This document shows, piece after piece, positions 38,107-45,892 of a stretch of 64,000 nt of DNA. The number at the start of each line of letters is the position of its first letter. Position 1 is the stretch's first letter. The position numbers and the translations under genes were made by a program. Source of the stretch: a virus. The notes beneath the pieces are model-generated. The model saw nothing but the letters and a program-made list of their open reading frames with translations, was not told the origin of the DNA and made no database searches. The stretch covers positions 62,001 through 126,000 of IMG/VR virus record IMGVR_UViG_3300037089_000505, one strand, 5' to 3'.

Positions 38107-38934
38107 ATGATTCCTGGTATCCCCCTTCATCATATTTTCGATTGGTTCTTTCAACCTGTCAAAGAGTCGCCTGAAGACGACGATATGCTCTACTACATGC
38201 ACATTTCAAATCCCAAATATAAGACGCCCACCAATCTGGCCAAGCTTTGGGACGACCTCTGGAATGTAGTTTGGCATCGCAATTTCGGAACATATGGACG
38301 GTTCACTCACGATCTTTATTGGGGGACTCGTTATCTCCTTCAAAGAATTTTCAGAGCTGATCACACTCCTGACATTGAGCTTTTTGATATGATCTATCCT
38401 ATGACCAAGAGGATTCTACCCAAGCTCAAGGCCTTCAGAAGGTATGCTGGCGAACACGGTCATGGTTACCCTACATACTTTTGCGATTGGGCGCCCACCA
38501 AGCACGACCCCAAGTACGGCGGAATAGGCATGACCAAAGCTCAATATGACAAAGCTAAGAAAGAAGGAAAGTTCGCCGGCGGAGGACCTAAAGCTTGGCT
38601 CAAGACCATTGATGAAATGATTTTCGGTTTTGAACGGATTCTCTGCTACGACAACATCAAAACCAAAGAAGCTGAGGTTTTCCTCAAGAAATATCATCTC
38701 CCTAACATTTGGGCTAAGACCGCCAAAAATCGCCACATGTCCTATTACTATAGGAGCAAGAGTGGCAACTTCATGAGCTCTGGTGCTCCCATCAAGAAGA
38801 GCGAAGAGAAGAAATACACTTTCTTGGGCAAACATACCTATTATCATAACTACGACGCAGAGAATAAAATCTACGAAAGGGCACAGAAGGGTTTGGATCT
38901 TTTTGCTAAGCACTTCTTGTCGCTATGGGATTGA
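38107..38934 (+). CDS. Large hypothetical protein, His/Tyr-rich
   Basis: 275 residues, no signal peptide. Rich in His, Tyr, Trp and Lys, e.g. LWNVVWHRNFGTYGRFTHDL, RYAGEHGHGYPTYFCDWAPT and TAKNRHMSYYYRSKSGNFMS. A helical core seems likely. SD GGAGAGG. The length, conserved-looking His clusters and lack of family match make it one of the larger orphans here. Possibly a metal enzyme; not established. Confidence 0.65.
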   Translation: MIPGIPLHHIFDWFFQPVKESPEDDDMLYYMHISNPKYKTPTNLAKLWDDLWNVVWHRNFGTYGRFTHDLYWGTRYLLQRIFRADHTPDIELFDMIYPMTKRILPKLKAFRRYAGEHGHGYPTYFCDWAPTKHDPKYGGIGMTKAQYDKAKKEGKFAGGGPKAWLKTIDEMIFGFERILCYDNIKTKEAEVFLKKYHLPNIWAKTAKNRHMSYYYRSKSGNFMSSGAPIKKSEEKKYTFLGKHTYYHNYDAENKIYERAQKGLDLFAKHFLSLWD

Positions 38935-39143
38935 CCGAGTCAGCAAAGAAATTTACTCTTCATCTCCTCAAGGGTCATATTTGTTCTAACTGCAAATATG
39001 GTATAATTCATAACAGCTACCAAATGCGGGAAGGCAGACGTGTTCCGGGGTGGACGTGGTGTGTAACCAATAATATGGATGTAGATCCAAGCGATAGTTG
39101 TAAACGATATGACAGGAAAGAAAGAGATACTCCGCCTCCTTAA
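38925..39143 (+). CDS. LLKG-leader Cys protein, tandem copy 1
   Basis: 72 residues. AKKFTLHLLKGHICSNCKYG shows the leader then CxxC; a GWTWCVTNN segment and a C-terminal SCKRYDRKERDTPPP complete four Cys. The last codons are also the start of copy 2 in another frame. Probably one zinc site. Unknown role. Confidence 0.6.
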   Translation: MGLTESAKKFTLHLLKGHICSNCKYGIIHNSYQMREGRRVPGWTWCVTNNMDVDPSDSCKRYDRKERDTPPP

Positions 39144-39372
39144 AGGTTGTAGTTGCGAAAATTGTCGCTTTTCTTTTGGACAAGAAAAGACAACTGTAAA
39201 AATTCCCTATGAACACGATCGTTCAATAGGCGGTAGAAAGAATGTTACATCTTGGATTTGGTATTGCAATAATAAATTTCAACATCGAGATCTTGACAAA
39301 GTAGTTTGCATAGAACCTACTGAATATTGTGAAAGATATGACAGAAAAGAAAGAAACACTCCGTCTTCTTAA
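39109..39372 (+). CDS. LLKG-leader Cys protein, tandem copy 2
   Basis: 87 residues. MTGKKEILRLLKGCSCENCR, then SWIWYCNN and YCERYDRKERNTPSS. Overlaps copy 1 by 35 bases and copy 3 by 35 bases, in the same relative frames, so the overlap was duplicated with the gene. Confidence 0.65.
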   Translation: MTGKKEILRLLKGCSCENCRFSFGQEKTTVKIPYEHDRSIGGRKNVTSWIWYCNNKFQHRDLDKVVCIEPTEYCERYDRKERNTPSS

Positions 39373-39583
39373 AGATCATTCTTGTCTCACCTGTAAATTT
39401 AGTTGGAAGTCTAAAGGAGTTCTTGTTCCTTTTTATGGTGACACTGGAATACCAATGCCTACTCCACGAATTTGTGATTACGATAACATAGTGATTCACC
39501 GTCCTCAAGGTAGAGAATATGCAATGACTAAAGAAGTAAACGATTTATACTACTGTCCTTTATATGAAAAGCTTCGTGGCTAA
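39338..39583 (+). CDS. LLKG-leader Cys protein, tandem copy 3
   Basis: 81 residues from the ATG at 39338 (by analogy with copy 2). MTEKKETLRLLKDHSCLTCK, then ICDYDN and YYCPLYEK. The C-terminus differs from copies 1 and 2 and does not enter a further copy. Confidence 0.6.
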   Translation: MTEKKETLRLLKDHSCLTCKFSWKSKGVLVPFYGDTGIPMPTPRICDYDNIVIHRPQGREYAMTKEVNDLYYCPLYEKLRG

Positions 39584-39591
39584 CATATATT
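39573..39591 (+). promoter_or_regulatory. Class-1 promoter element (TTCGT-N8-TATATT), leaderless
   Basis: GCTTCGT, 8 bases, TATATT, then 6 bases to the ATG at 39598, which lacks an SD. One mismatch (T for A) in the upstream box. Confidence 0.5.
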
Positions 39592-39597
39592 AAACAC

Positions 39598-39837
39598 ATG
39601 GCTATTACATTAGGCATCATTGCTATACTCTATTTAGCAGGTGGCATCACTTTCGGTATGATCTTTGATCGTGAAGCCGAAAACTTTTGCGACCTCTTCG
39701 AAGGCACTGCTGGTCGTTTCATGAATTGGATTTTCTGGGCTCATAACGGTGGCACCTATTTGGTCTTCATCGGACTTGCTACTATGATATGGCCCATCTC
39801 GGCTATACTCACAGCTATTTGTTATTTCAGAGCATAG
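39598..39837 (+). CDS. Small two-helix membrane protein, pair member 1
   Basis: 79 residues; helices at ~3-21 and ~50-76 around a central acidic loop (REAENFCDLFEG). The IWPISAILTAICYF end is echoed in the next protein (LIWPIGAVVAAIIY): a tandem duplication. Confidence 0.55.
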   Translation: MAITLGIIAILYLAGGITFGMIFDREAENFCDLFEGTAGRFMNWIFWAHNGGTYLVFIGLATMIWPISAILTAICYFRA

Positions 39838-39846
39838 GAGAAAACA

Positions 39847-40095
39847 ATGATTGCTATCGTTATTTTGGCTACAATCATCTATCTCTTTATCGGCTTTGTT
39901 GGAGTCATCTACTTGAACGAGGAAGAAATTCTTGACGGTGTCATCGACGATGAAGACAGCGTCTTTTCTTGGATTTTGAGCTGGCTCATCTATACGACTC
40001 CGATCATCAAGTGGGCTTTCTATTTTTTACTTGCTTTGATCTGGCCTATCGGAGCTGTGGTGGCGGCAATCATTTATCTGTCATACATCGTCTAA
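39847..40095 (+). CDS. Small two-helix membrane protein, pair member 2
   Basis: 82 residues, same topology as the neighbour upstream with an acidic loop (NEEEILDGVIDDEDS). SD AGGAG. Function unknown. Confidence 0.55.
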   Translation: MIAIVILATIIYLFIGFVGVIYLNEEEILDGVIDDEDSVFSWILSWLIYTTPIIKWAFYFLLALIWPIGAVVAAIIYLSYIV

Positions 40096-40104
40096 GGAGA
40101 TCAA

Positions 40105-40314
40105 ATGGACGACCTAATCAAAGCTCTTCAAATCATGCGGAAGTATTGTAAAAACGAATACGCTCCGTGTTCTTGTGAACACGATATTCTCTACGTCAAT
40201 TGCGTGGATCCCGCTAACGTTTCTGAGGAAGACATAAAGGCACTCGATGAATTGGGGTTCAGTCCGAATTCTTCTTGGCCAGCATTCTATTCTTTCAGAT
40301 TCGGATCCTGCTAA
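40105..40314 (+). CDS. Hypothetical protein
   Basis: 69 residues. MDDLIKALQIMRKYCKNEYA and later VSEEDIKALDELGFSP with a terminal FRFGSC. Two Cys-His clusters (PCSCEHD). Resembles small phage proteins that precede other genes; SD AAGGAG. Confidence 0.5.
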   Translation: MDDLIKALQIMRKYCKNEYAPCSCEHDILYVNCVDPANVSEEDIKALDELGFSPNSSWPAFYSFRFGSC

Positions 40315-40324
40315 GGAAAAACAT

Positions 40325-41629
40325 ATGGAACTTAAAGGAAAATACGCTAACGCAATCGTCTACAACGACTTAGTCGAGGCTACCTGTATCTCGCAGATTC
40401 TTGGCCTGTTAAACCATCCTCTGTCTGAAAACTCCAACCCTCGCTTCATGCCAGATTTGCACGCGGGAAAAGGCTGTGTCATCGGCTATACTGCTATTCT
40501 TCCGCCTGATGGAAAGGTAGTTCCTAACCTCATCGGTGTAGATAAGGGATGTGGCGTCTATACCATTTGCCTTGGATTCTTGGCCGATATCGGCGAAAAG
40601 TTTGACAAGCTTGACAGGTTCATTCGCAACGAAATTCCTTCCGGGTTCAAGAGCAACGAACGAACCAATCAGGATCTGGAGGAAATTTTCCGAAAGGGAC
40701 TTGCGAGCAATGGTCTTTATGCAAACATCCGTGATTTCGATGTCGCCCTTAAGGAAGTGTGCAAGCGTCAGGATCAGAGCTATGATGCGGTAATGAGACA
40801 GATTGGAACTCTCGGCGGTGGAAATCACTTCATTGAAGTTGGACTCGACGAAGAGAATCGTCTTTGGCTGACGATCCACTCTGGCTCGAGACACTTCGGA
40901 AACATCAGCTGTCTCTTCCATCAGAAAAAGGCACAGAACAAATACCTCGGTCTCGATGATGAAACCTTCCGAGCAAAGGTGGAGGAAATCAAACGGACCA
41001 AGCACGGTAAAGGTATTGAAGCAGCAATTCAGAGACTCCGTTCAGAAGCCCGGAAGGGTGGCAAGAAACCCAACGGTCTTGAGTGGTTAGAGGGCAAAGA
41101 TCGCGAAACTTACATTCACGACTTGAAAGTTGCTCAGTTGTATGCAAAACTCAATCGCCATACGATGGCCTACGCTATTGTGAACGGCTTCTACAAGCTG
41201 GACATTTTCAGCCTGAAGAGAATTGAGTCTGTCCACAACTACATCAACTTCGAAGATAACATCGTTCGAAAGGGCGCGATCTCTGCTCATATCGGAGAAG
41301 AGGTTGTCATTCCCTTCAACATGAGAGACGGTTTGATCATTGGAATTGGAAAAGGAAATCCTGACTGGAACTTTTCTGCACCGCACGGGTCTGGAAGGAA
41401 GATGTCTCGTTCGGCCGCAAAAGGCCTGGACCTTGCTCATTTCGAGAAAGTTATGAAGGATGCGGGTATCTGGTCTACTTCAATAGGTAAAGACACACTC
41501 GATGAATCGCCCATGGCCTACAAGAACACTGAAGACATTGTGGCTCTTTTAGGGCCGACTGTAGAAATTAAGCATCGCGTGAAGCCAATCTACAATTTCA
41601 AGTCTGGCAAAGAAGAGGAAAGAGAATAA
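40325..41629 (+). CDS. rtcB: RtcB-type RNA ligase
   Basis: 434 residues from the ATG at 40325. DLHAGKGCVIGYTAILP, IGVDKGCGVYT (metal Asp and Cys), TLGGGNHFIEVG, IHSGSRHFG and SAPHGSGRKMSRSAAKG (guanylylated His) cover the active site. RtcB joins 2',3'-cyclic phosphate or 3'-phosphate ends to 5'-OH ends using GTP and Mn, the ends left by tRNA-cleaving anticodon nucleases and toxins. It complements the 5'-phosphate-dependent RNA ligases in this window. No archease is visible here. Confidence 0.93.
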   Translation: MELKGKYANAIVYNDLVEATCISQILGLLNHPLSENSNPRFMPDLHAGKGCVIGYTAILPPDGKVVPNLIGVDKGCGVYTICLGFLADIGEKFDKLDRFIRNEIPSGFKSNERTNQDLEEIFRKGLASNGLYANIRDFDVALKEVCKRQDQSYDAVMRQIGTLGGGNHFIEVGLDEENRLWLTIHSGSRHFGNISCLFHQKKAQNKYLGLDDETFRAKVEEIKRTKHGKGIEAAIQRLRSEARKGGKKPNGLEWLEGKDRETYIHDLKVAQLYAKLNRHTMAYAIVNGFYKLDIFSLKRIESVHNYINFEDNIVRKGAISAHIGEEVVIPFNMRDGLIIGIGKGNPDWNFSAPHGSGRKMSRSAAKGLDLAHFEKVMKDAGIWSTSIGKDTLDESPMAYKNTEDIVALLGPTVEIKHRVKPIYNFKSGKEEERE

Positions 41630-41964
41630 TGGTAATTACTTTGAATTTTGCAAGCGCGAAAGATTTGATGAGCTGGCATCATCACAAGCAGAACGTCAAG
41701 TTGTTCAAGCGGACACGAAGTTTTCAGGTGACAGGTTCTGATGGCCTGTACTACGGTTATATCACAGGCGTTCTTGATGGAGTTAGAGCTGCCAATCGGG
41801 ATGTATATTTCAAGATCCCAGACGGAGCAAATATAAAAACTATTGGCAGTATAGTCGACGAGTTCATTACTAGGAACAAAGAAAACATCGACGAAAACGA
41901 ATCAGCAGCATCTGTCGTCATTGCAGCGTTACAGGAGAAGTGGCCACACGTAGGAGGGAAATAA
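41629..41964 (+). CDS. Cytoplasmic Rap1a/Tai-like protein
   Basis: 111 residues, TAATG-coupled to rtcB, no signal peptide. YYGYITGVLDGVRAANRDVY followed by KIPDGANIKTIGSIVDEFIT, NKENIDENESAASVVIAALQ and EKWP follows the Rap1a/Tai plan as in 12743. The usual Cys residues are missing, and it would remain in the cytoplasm, so it is unlikely to be a classical periplasmic immunity protein. Confidence 0.6.
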   Translation: MVITLNFASAKDLMSWHHHKQNVKLFKRTRSFQVTGSDGLYYGYITGVLDGVRAANRDVYFKIPDGANIKTIGSIVDEFITRNKENIDENESAASVVIAALQEKWPHVGGK

Positions 41965-42164
41965 TGAACTCTATGAGATTGGCTAATGGCGTAGAAATCA
42001 AATTTCTTGACGAGCCTGAGGGTAGGTTTATTTGCATTGCCGACCTGATTGTTGGTATCGAACGAGCTGAAAAAACTATGATGGAAAAACCATTCAACAC
42101 TTGGGTTCAGAAAACTACCAAAGGTTTTATCGACAATCTCAAGCTCATAAGAGATGTGAAATGA
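41964..42164 (+). CDS. Short hypothetical protein
   Basis: 66 residues from the ATG at 41964 (GGAGGG upstream). Begins MNSMRLANGVEIKFLDEPEG; small alpha/beta protein. ATGA overlap with the next short gene. Unknown. Confidence 0.5.
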   Translation: MNSMRLANGVEIKFLDEPEGRFICIADLIVGIERAEKTMMEKPFNTWVQKTTKGFIDNLKLIRDVK

Positions 42165-42223
42165 CCAAAGAAATTCGCCATGCTCTTGAAGTATTCAAAG
42201 AAAGGCTGGTAAAGAATGGATGA
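42161..42223 (+). CDS. 20-residue peptide, possible coupling gene
   Basis: MTKEIRHALEVFKERLVKNG, fitted by ATGA coupling upstream and an 8-base overlap downstream. A single amphipathic helix. Its only support is gene packing. Confidence 0.35.
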   Translation: MTKEIRHALEVFKERLVKNG

Positions 42224-42458
42224 TAGAACACTTGAGAAGACAGTAAACCTCATGCTCACTCTTTACCATTGCTTAGACTGTGGCCTCAATGGTAACGATT
42301 GGGAAGAGTTCAAGAAGCTGAAGGCTGAATTTATGGGTCAAGCGGCTGATTCACTTTTTTTCAAATGCCCTAAGTGTGGTAACAAATGGGCTACAGTCAA
42401 TCTCAACATTCTTGACAAACAAAGAAAAGAAAAGGAAGCGGCAAAGGCAAAGGAATGA
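42216..42458 (+). CDS. Zinc-ribbon protein
   Basis: 80 residues. CLDCGLN, then FKCPKCGNKWATVNL form a four-Cys ribbon separated by a helix; charged tail. ATGA overlap with the next gene. Confidence 0.55.
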   Translation: MDDRTLEKTVNLMLTLYHCLDCGLNGNDWEEFKKLKAEFMGQAADSLFFKCPKCGNKWATVNLNILDKQRKEKEAAKAKE

Positions 42459-42961
42459 GTTGGCGAAAGATTGTAGTAGACGGAGAAGCTTATCGCTGGA
42501 AGTGCGGCGGTTCTAATGTTTCCATCCGTAACGAAAAAACTGGCAAAGGTGTCAATATTGCTATTACAGAGCTGAAGCCGATATCACCCGAAGACGTTGA
42601 AGAAATGCATTGGCACAACTTCAATGGTGGTATTACGCCTTCTGATGTTCATGCTTATATCAACGGCAATCTTCGTAGAGAGGAGCTTGGAATCGACACT
42701 ATCAAAATTCTACAGGATATTTACTACGAAAAAGTACCTGCGGCATACGCAGGTGGAACTTTGACAGTCAAAGATCACGACAAGCTTCTCATGTTTAATG
42801 TAGGAAAGGGTTCTTCAGACGAAGAAAATTGTTGGATTGCCCTCAATTACGTCAAGAACAAGAATTCTAATTGCGCTTTTTGGGATCAAGCTGTCAGCAC
42901 TTTACGACTGACGCCTGGCTTTAAGAAGATTGCCACAAAGGCAATGCTCAAGAGTTTCTAA
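42455..42961 (+). CDS. Hypothetical protein
   Basis: 168 residues. MSWRKIVVDGEAYRWKCGGS start, a central LRREELGIDTIKILQDIYYE region and a strand-rich end (DKLLMFNVGKGSSDEENCWI). SD-independent ATGA coupling. Unknown family. Confidence 0.5.
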   Translation: MSWRKIVVDGEAYRWKCGGSNVSIRNEKTGKGVNIAITELKPISPEDVEEMHWHNFNGGITPSDVHAYINGNLRREELGIDTIKILQDIYYEKVPAAYAGGTLTVKDHDKLLMFNVGKGSSDEENCWIALNYVKNKNSNCAFWDQAVSTLRLTPGFKKIATKAMLKSF

Positions 42962-42989
42962 TACTGCATACTTTTTGAAAGGAGAGAAT

Positions 42990-43388
42990 ATGAAGCTGTT
43001 GAAGGTTTTCGCAATTCTTTTGGTGGTACTGGCTTTTGCTTCATGCGGTCAGGGGCAGAAGTTTGTCGACCACACAGTGGATGTCGATACGGCGTTTGGA
43101 AACTACGAGTGGTTCCACACTACCTATCAGGACATTCAAGCCATGTCCCCGAAAATCAAACTCGCTTATGATATGTATCAGGACAAAACGGTGTCTGGGG
43201 ACACTAAGACAAACTACCAGACGAATTACACCGGCTTGGTGAACATCCTGAACAACTACGTGGCTGAGTACAACGCCAAGTCCTCCATGTGGAACAGAAG
43301 TCTTTTCAAGGACAAGAAATTGCCCTACAAAATCAAGGTAACAGTCACCGGTGGTGATGTCAGATTCTCAGATCCAGACGAACAGTAA
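42990..43388 (+). CDS. Predicted lipoprotein (LemA-like size)
   Basis: 132 residues from the ATG at 42990 (AAAGGAG). Lipobox LAFASC. The mature part is helical (NYEWFHTTYQDIQAMSPKIK; NYTGLVNILNNYVAEYNAKS). The helical pattern recalls LemA-type or coiled-coil lipoproteins, but no clear match. A variant promoter (TTCTA-N8-TACTTT, 42956-42974) may lie upstream. Confidence 0.6.
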   Translation: MKLLKVFAILLVVLAFASCGQGQKFVDHTVDVDTAFGNYEWFHTTYQDIQAMSPKIKLAYDMYQDKTVSGDTKTNYQTNYTGLVNILNNYVAEYNAKSSMWNRSLFKDKKLPYKIKVTVTGGDVRFSDPDEQ

Positions 43389-43398
43389 AGGAGATCGT

Positions 43399-43968
43399 AT
43401 GAAGAAATTGCTTAGTGTCTTGGCATTCCTCGCGGTCGTAGCTGCATTTGGGGCGGCCGAAGGTACGCCCGAGTCTTCAATGGCAAAGGGCCAGGCGGCG
43501 AAAGAGACCACAATGAAGGCTCTGATTCGCGCTGTGCCAGTCCCCGAGCTGAAGAACGCTCAGGAGCGCATGATGATCGCCCGCCGAGCTCTCATGTTCG
43601 ACAAGCCCCACGTGGTCGGCTATGTTTACATTTTCATCGCCGGCACATCGACGCCCCTGGGATACTACGTAGTGGATGGAAAGGTTGCCTCGCTGAAGAG
43701 CTACCTTGTTCCACAGCAGCGCATTACCGACGAAGCCGTCATTAACGGTCAGCTGCAGCATGTCAGTGGTTACTACATTGTAGACGACGCTGATATCGAT
43801 GGAACTTACGGCGACAATATTGATGGAGTCTTTTTCTTCACCGATAATGGGGTCTATGTCGAGCTTCCCACTAACGGCCCAGTTGGATACACTTACTCCA
43901 CCCAGCCGCTTCCAATTCGCGTTCCGAAGCTTACTGTTCAGTACGCTGTTCCCGATAAGCCACAGTAA
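43399..43968 (+). CDS. Secreted hypothetical protein
   Basis: 189 residues from the ATG at 43399 (AAAGGAG). A signal peptide (AAFGAAEG). Then a helix (AQERMMIARRALMF) and a repeated beta layout: HVVGYVYIFIAGTSTPLGYY followed by LVPQQRIT, later GVYVELPTNGPVGYTYSTQP. C-ending codons and a strong terminator suggest high expression. Similar proteins occur in metagenomic phages; role unknown. Confidence 0.6.
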   Translation: MKKLLSVLAFLAVVAAFGAAEGTPESSMAKGQAAKETTMKALIRAVPVPELKNAQERMMIARRALMFDKPHVVGYVYIFIAGTSTPLGYYVVDGKVASLKSYLVPQQRITDEAVINGQLQHVSGYYIVDDADIDGTYGDNIDGVFFFTDNGVYVELPTNGPVGYTYSTQPLPIRVPKLTVQYAVPDKPQ

Positions 43969-43983
43969 GCCAAGAGTCCTCCA

Positions 43984-44012
43984 AGGGGCCCTGTGAATGG
44001 GCCCCTCTTTTG
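43984..44012 (+). terminator. Rho-independent terminator
   Basis: AGGGGCCC and GGGCCCCT pair around TGTGAAT, followed by CTTTTGTTT. Confidence 0.85.
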
Positions 44013-44023
44013 TTTCCTAAAGC

Positions 44024-44042
44024 ATCGACATTGAGTTATTAT
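44024..44042 (+). promoter_or_regulatory. Class-1 promoter element (ATCGA-N8-TATTAT)
   Basis: GCATCGA, 8 bases, TATTAT, 12 bases after a strong terminator. The AAGGAG and ATG of the gene at 44065 lie downstream. Confidence 0.65.
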
Positions 44043-44064
44043 GTATCTAAGGAGACAAAAGGCA

Positions 44065-44391
44065 ATGGTGTTTTATGGCATAGCTTTTATCTTGAGCTTC
44101 TTCATCGATGCATCTATTGAGTTCAGTGGGCACTTCCCCATCATCATGGTTGCTATCTTCATTACTTTGATGATTTTGGGATTTCGCCGAGACTGGAGAA
44201 TCAACGAGGTCAAAGGTAGCTGGCAGGTTTATGCCTTATTCATCATACCGACTTTCCTTGTCATGATCATGGCTCCTTACCTTTGTACAGTCACTGCTTT
44301 TCTCATCGCTACAACAATGACCATTACTCACATCATCACTCAGCACACCGATCGGCTTCGGTTCGATCAGGCGGCGGAAAAGAGGAGCTAA
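44065..44391 (+). CDS. Membrane protein
   Basis: 108 residues; the ATG at 44065 is preferred over 44041 because AAGGAG lies between them. Four hydrophobic segments (FYGIAFILSFFI, IIMVAIFITLMILGF, YALFIIPTFLVMIMAPYL, VTAFLIATTMTITHII). Function unknown. Confidence 0.55.
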   Translation: MVFYGIAFILSFFIDASIEFSGHFPIIMVAIFITLMILGFRRDWRINEVKGSWQVYALFIIPTFLVMIMAPYLCTVTAFLIATTMTITHIITQHTDRLRFDQAAEKRS

Positions 44392-44760
44392 GTGGAACTC
44401 CTATTTATTTACAAAGATACCTTTTGGAAGATCTGGCTCCGCCTGGGCTACCTTCTATATCTGGTAGACCGTCTGATAGAGAAACTCTTTGACCTGACGA
44501 CCAAGATAGGCTGGTTCAAAATTGCTGGTTTCATTCGGACCTATGGTACAGGCAGCATGGATCCATCAACTAGAGCGTCAGCCTGGGCTGATACTGTGAT
44601 TGATGTCCGAGACGAAGGGGAAAATTGGCTACTCTGGAGATGCTATTTTGGCTGGACGCTTTTCAAAGAGACCTTGATCTCTTATTTTCAAAGACGTCCT
44701 GCACTACCCCCAACAACTACTGTACTTACTGAAGAAGAAATTCGGCAACTCTTAAGCTAA
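44392..44760 (+). CDS. Membrane-associated hypothetical (GTG start)
   Basis: 122 residues from GTG at 44392 (GAGGAG upstream, abutting the previous stop). One hydrophobic region near residues 8-30, then soluble segments with ASAWADTVIDVRDEGENWLL. Unknown. Confidence 0.5.
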   Translation: MELLFIYKDTFWKIWLRLGYLLYLVDRLIEKLFDLTTKIGWFKIAGFIRTYGTGSMDPSTRASAWADTVIDVRDEGENWLLWRCYFGWTLFKETLISYFQRRPALPPTTTVLTEEEIRQLLS

Positions 44761-44787
44761 ATGCATATTTTATGAGAGGAGAGGTGG

Positions 44788-44934
44788 ATGGCAAAGAACA
44801 AAGATAAGACGTGTGATAATTGTAGTTTCAAACACACGACTCACGAACACTGCCGCCATGGGGAGTTCATCAACCCAATTCCGGAAGCGCGGATTTGTGA
44901 CAGCTGGATCATCAAAGAGGAGGCGGCAAAATGA
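44788..44934 (+). CDS. Small Cys/His putative zinc protein
   Basis: 48 residues (MAKNKDKTCDNCSFKHTTHE start) with CxxC, HCRHGEF and ICDSW. Comparable in layout to 10094. GAGAGGTGG gives the SD; ATGA overlap downstream. Confidence 0.55.
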   Translation: MAKNKDKTCDNCSFKHTTHEHCRHGEFINPIPEARICDSWIIKEEAAK

Positions 44935-45263
44935 TGAAAATCATCGGTCTCACGCTTTTGGGCTTTATTGTGCTCTTGGGCTTTGTATGGATTGCTGAAG
45001 GCAACGACTTTTTCATGTACAAAGTCTTTGCTCCAGCCCAGGCCGCAGTAGAGCGTCAAACTTTCGAGCAAACCAAGTCTTACAATCAAGGCATGATCCA
45101 GACGCTGCGAAGCGAACAACTTCAGTATGAAAACGGCGATGATAAGACCAAAGATATGGTCGCGGCCTACGTCTGGGGCCAGTATGCCGACTATAATCAG
45201 GACATGCTTCCTGGAGATTTAAAGAACTTCATGAGTGAAGTTCATAGCCGTCTTAAGAAATAG
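44931..45263 (+). CDS. Single-span membrane protein
   Basis: 110 residues: a transmembrane helix (~4-22) followed by a helical, probably extracytoplasmic domain (FEQTKSYNQGMIQTLRSEQL; MLPGDLKNFMSEVHSRLKK). This layout is shared with many phage and bacterial small anchored proteins; unknown role. Confidence 0.55.
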   Translation: MMKIIGLTLLGFIVLLGFVWIAEGNDFFMYKVFAPAQAAVERQTFEQTKSYNQGMIQTLRSEQLQYENGDDKTKDMVAAYVWGQYADYNQDMLPGDLKNFMSEVHSRLKK

Positions 45264-45271
45264 GAGGACGT

Positions 45272-45835
45272 ATGAAGAGAGTTTTGTTTGTGCTTCTGAC
45301 TGCTTCCCTTGTCTTTTTCCTTTTCGCTTGTGCGGATGAGACACCCTCAGCCGACAAGACCCAACGGGTGAGACAGGAACAGATCCAGCAAGAAGGCGTA
45401 GCACAGGTCGGGATGCCGGCTATTACTTCGTTTTTCGAAGCGAAGCAACTGAAGCGCATCTACGAGATTCGTGATCACGGCTTTGACGGATCGGGGCCTA
45501 TGCACACCTATACCTACACGGAGAACATGATACCGACTATCGTTCACGGTCATACTGCGATGGGCGGCAAGTTTACTTTCATGTTCGACTCGGTTGGCTA
45601 TGGATTCCCGTACGCCACTCAATTCTCAAACCCTTCAAAGCTAGAAAGGGTTTACAATGCCAGCGCTTATTATTTTGTCATGCCTCAGGCAGAACCGAAT
45701 CTTTTGTTCACGCCGAGCGCAGCAGCTGGTACTTGGGTCCTCGTAGCAGACCCTACGGGCAAGTCTAAAGAGCTGATGCCTATCTACTGCGAGCCCAATG
45801 TCCTGGTTGTCCCTTTCAAGCTTCCGCTTGATTGA
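45272..45835 (+). CDS. Predicted lipoprotein
   Basis: 187 residues; lipobox FLFAC. The mature part starts with a polar linker, then an alpha/beta domain (AITSFFEAKQLKRIYEIRDH; TYTENMIPTIVHGHTAMGGK; VGYGFPYATQFSNPSKLERV). Ends PVLVVPFKLPLD-like. SD AGGAGG. Not recognised; followed by a strong terminator. Confidence 0.6.
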   Translation: MKRVLFVLLTASLVFFLFACADETPSADKTQRVRQEQIQQEGVAQVGMPAITSFFEAKQLKRIYEIRDHGFDGSGPMHTYTYTENMIPTIVHGHTAMGGKFTFMFDSVGYGFPYATQFSNPSKLERVYNASAYYFVMPQAEPNLLFTPSAAAGTWVLVADPTGKSKELMPIYCEPNVLVVPFKLPLD

Positions 45836-45846
45836 TCTAACTACAC

Positions 45847-45877
45847 GGGGCTCTCTAACCGAGAGCCCCTCATTGTT
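45847..45877 (+). terminator. Rho-independent terminator
   Basis: GGGGCTCTC-TAACC-GAGAGCCCC, 9-bp perfect stem, followed by TCATTGTTTT. Confidence 0.85.
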
Positions 45878-45892
45878 TTAATAGGAGTCTAC

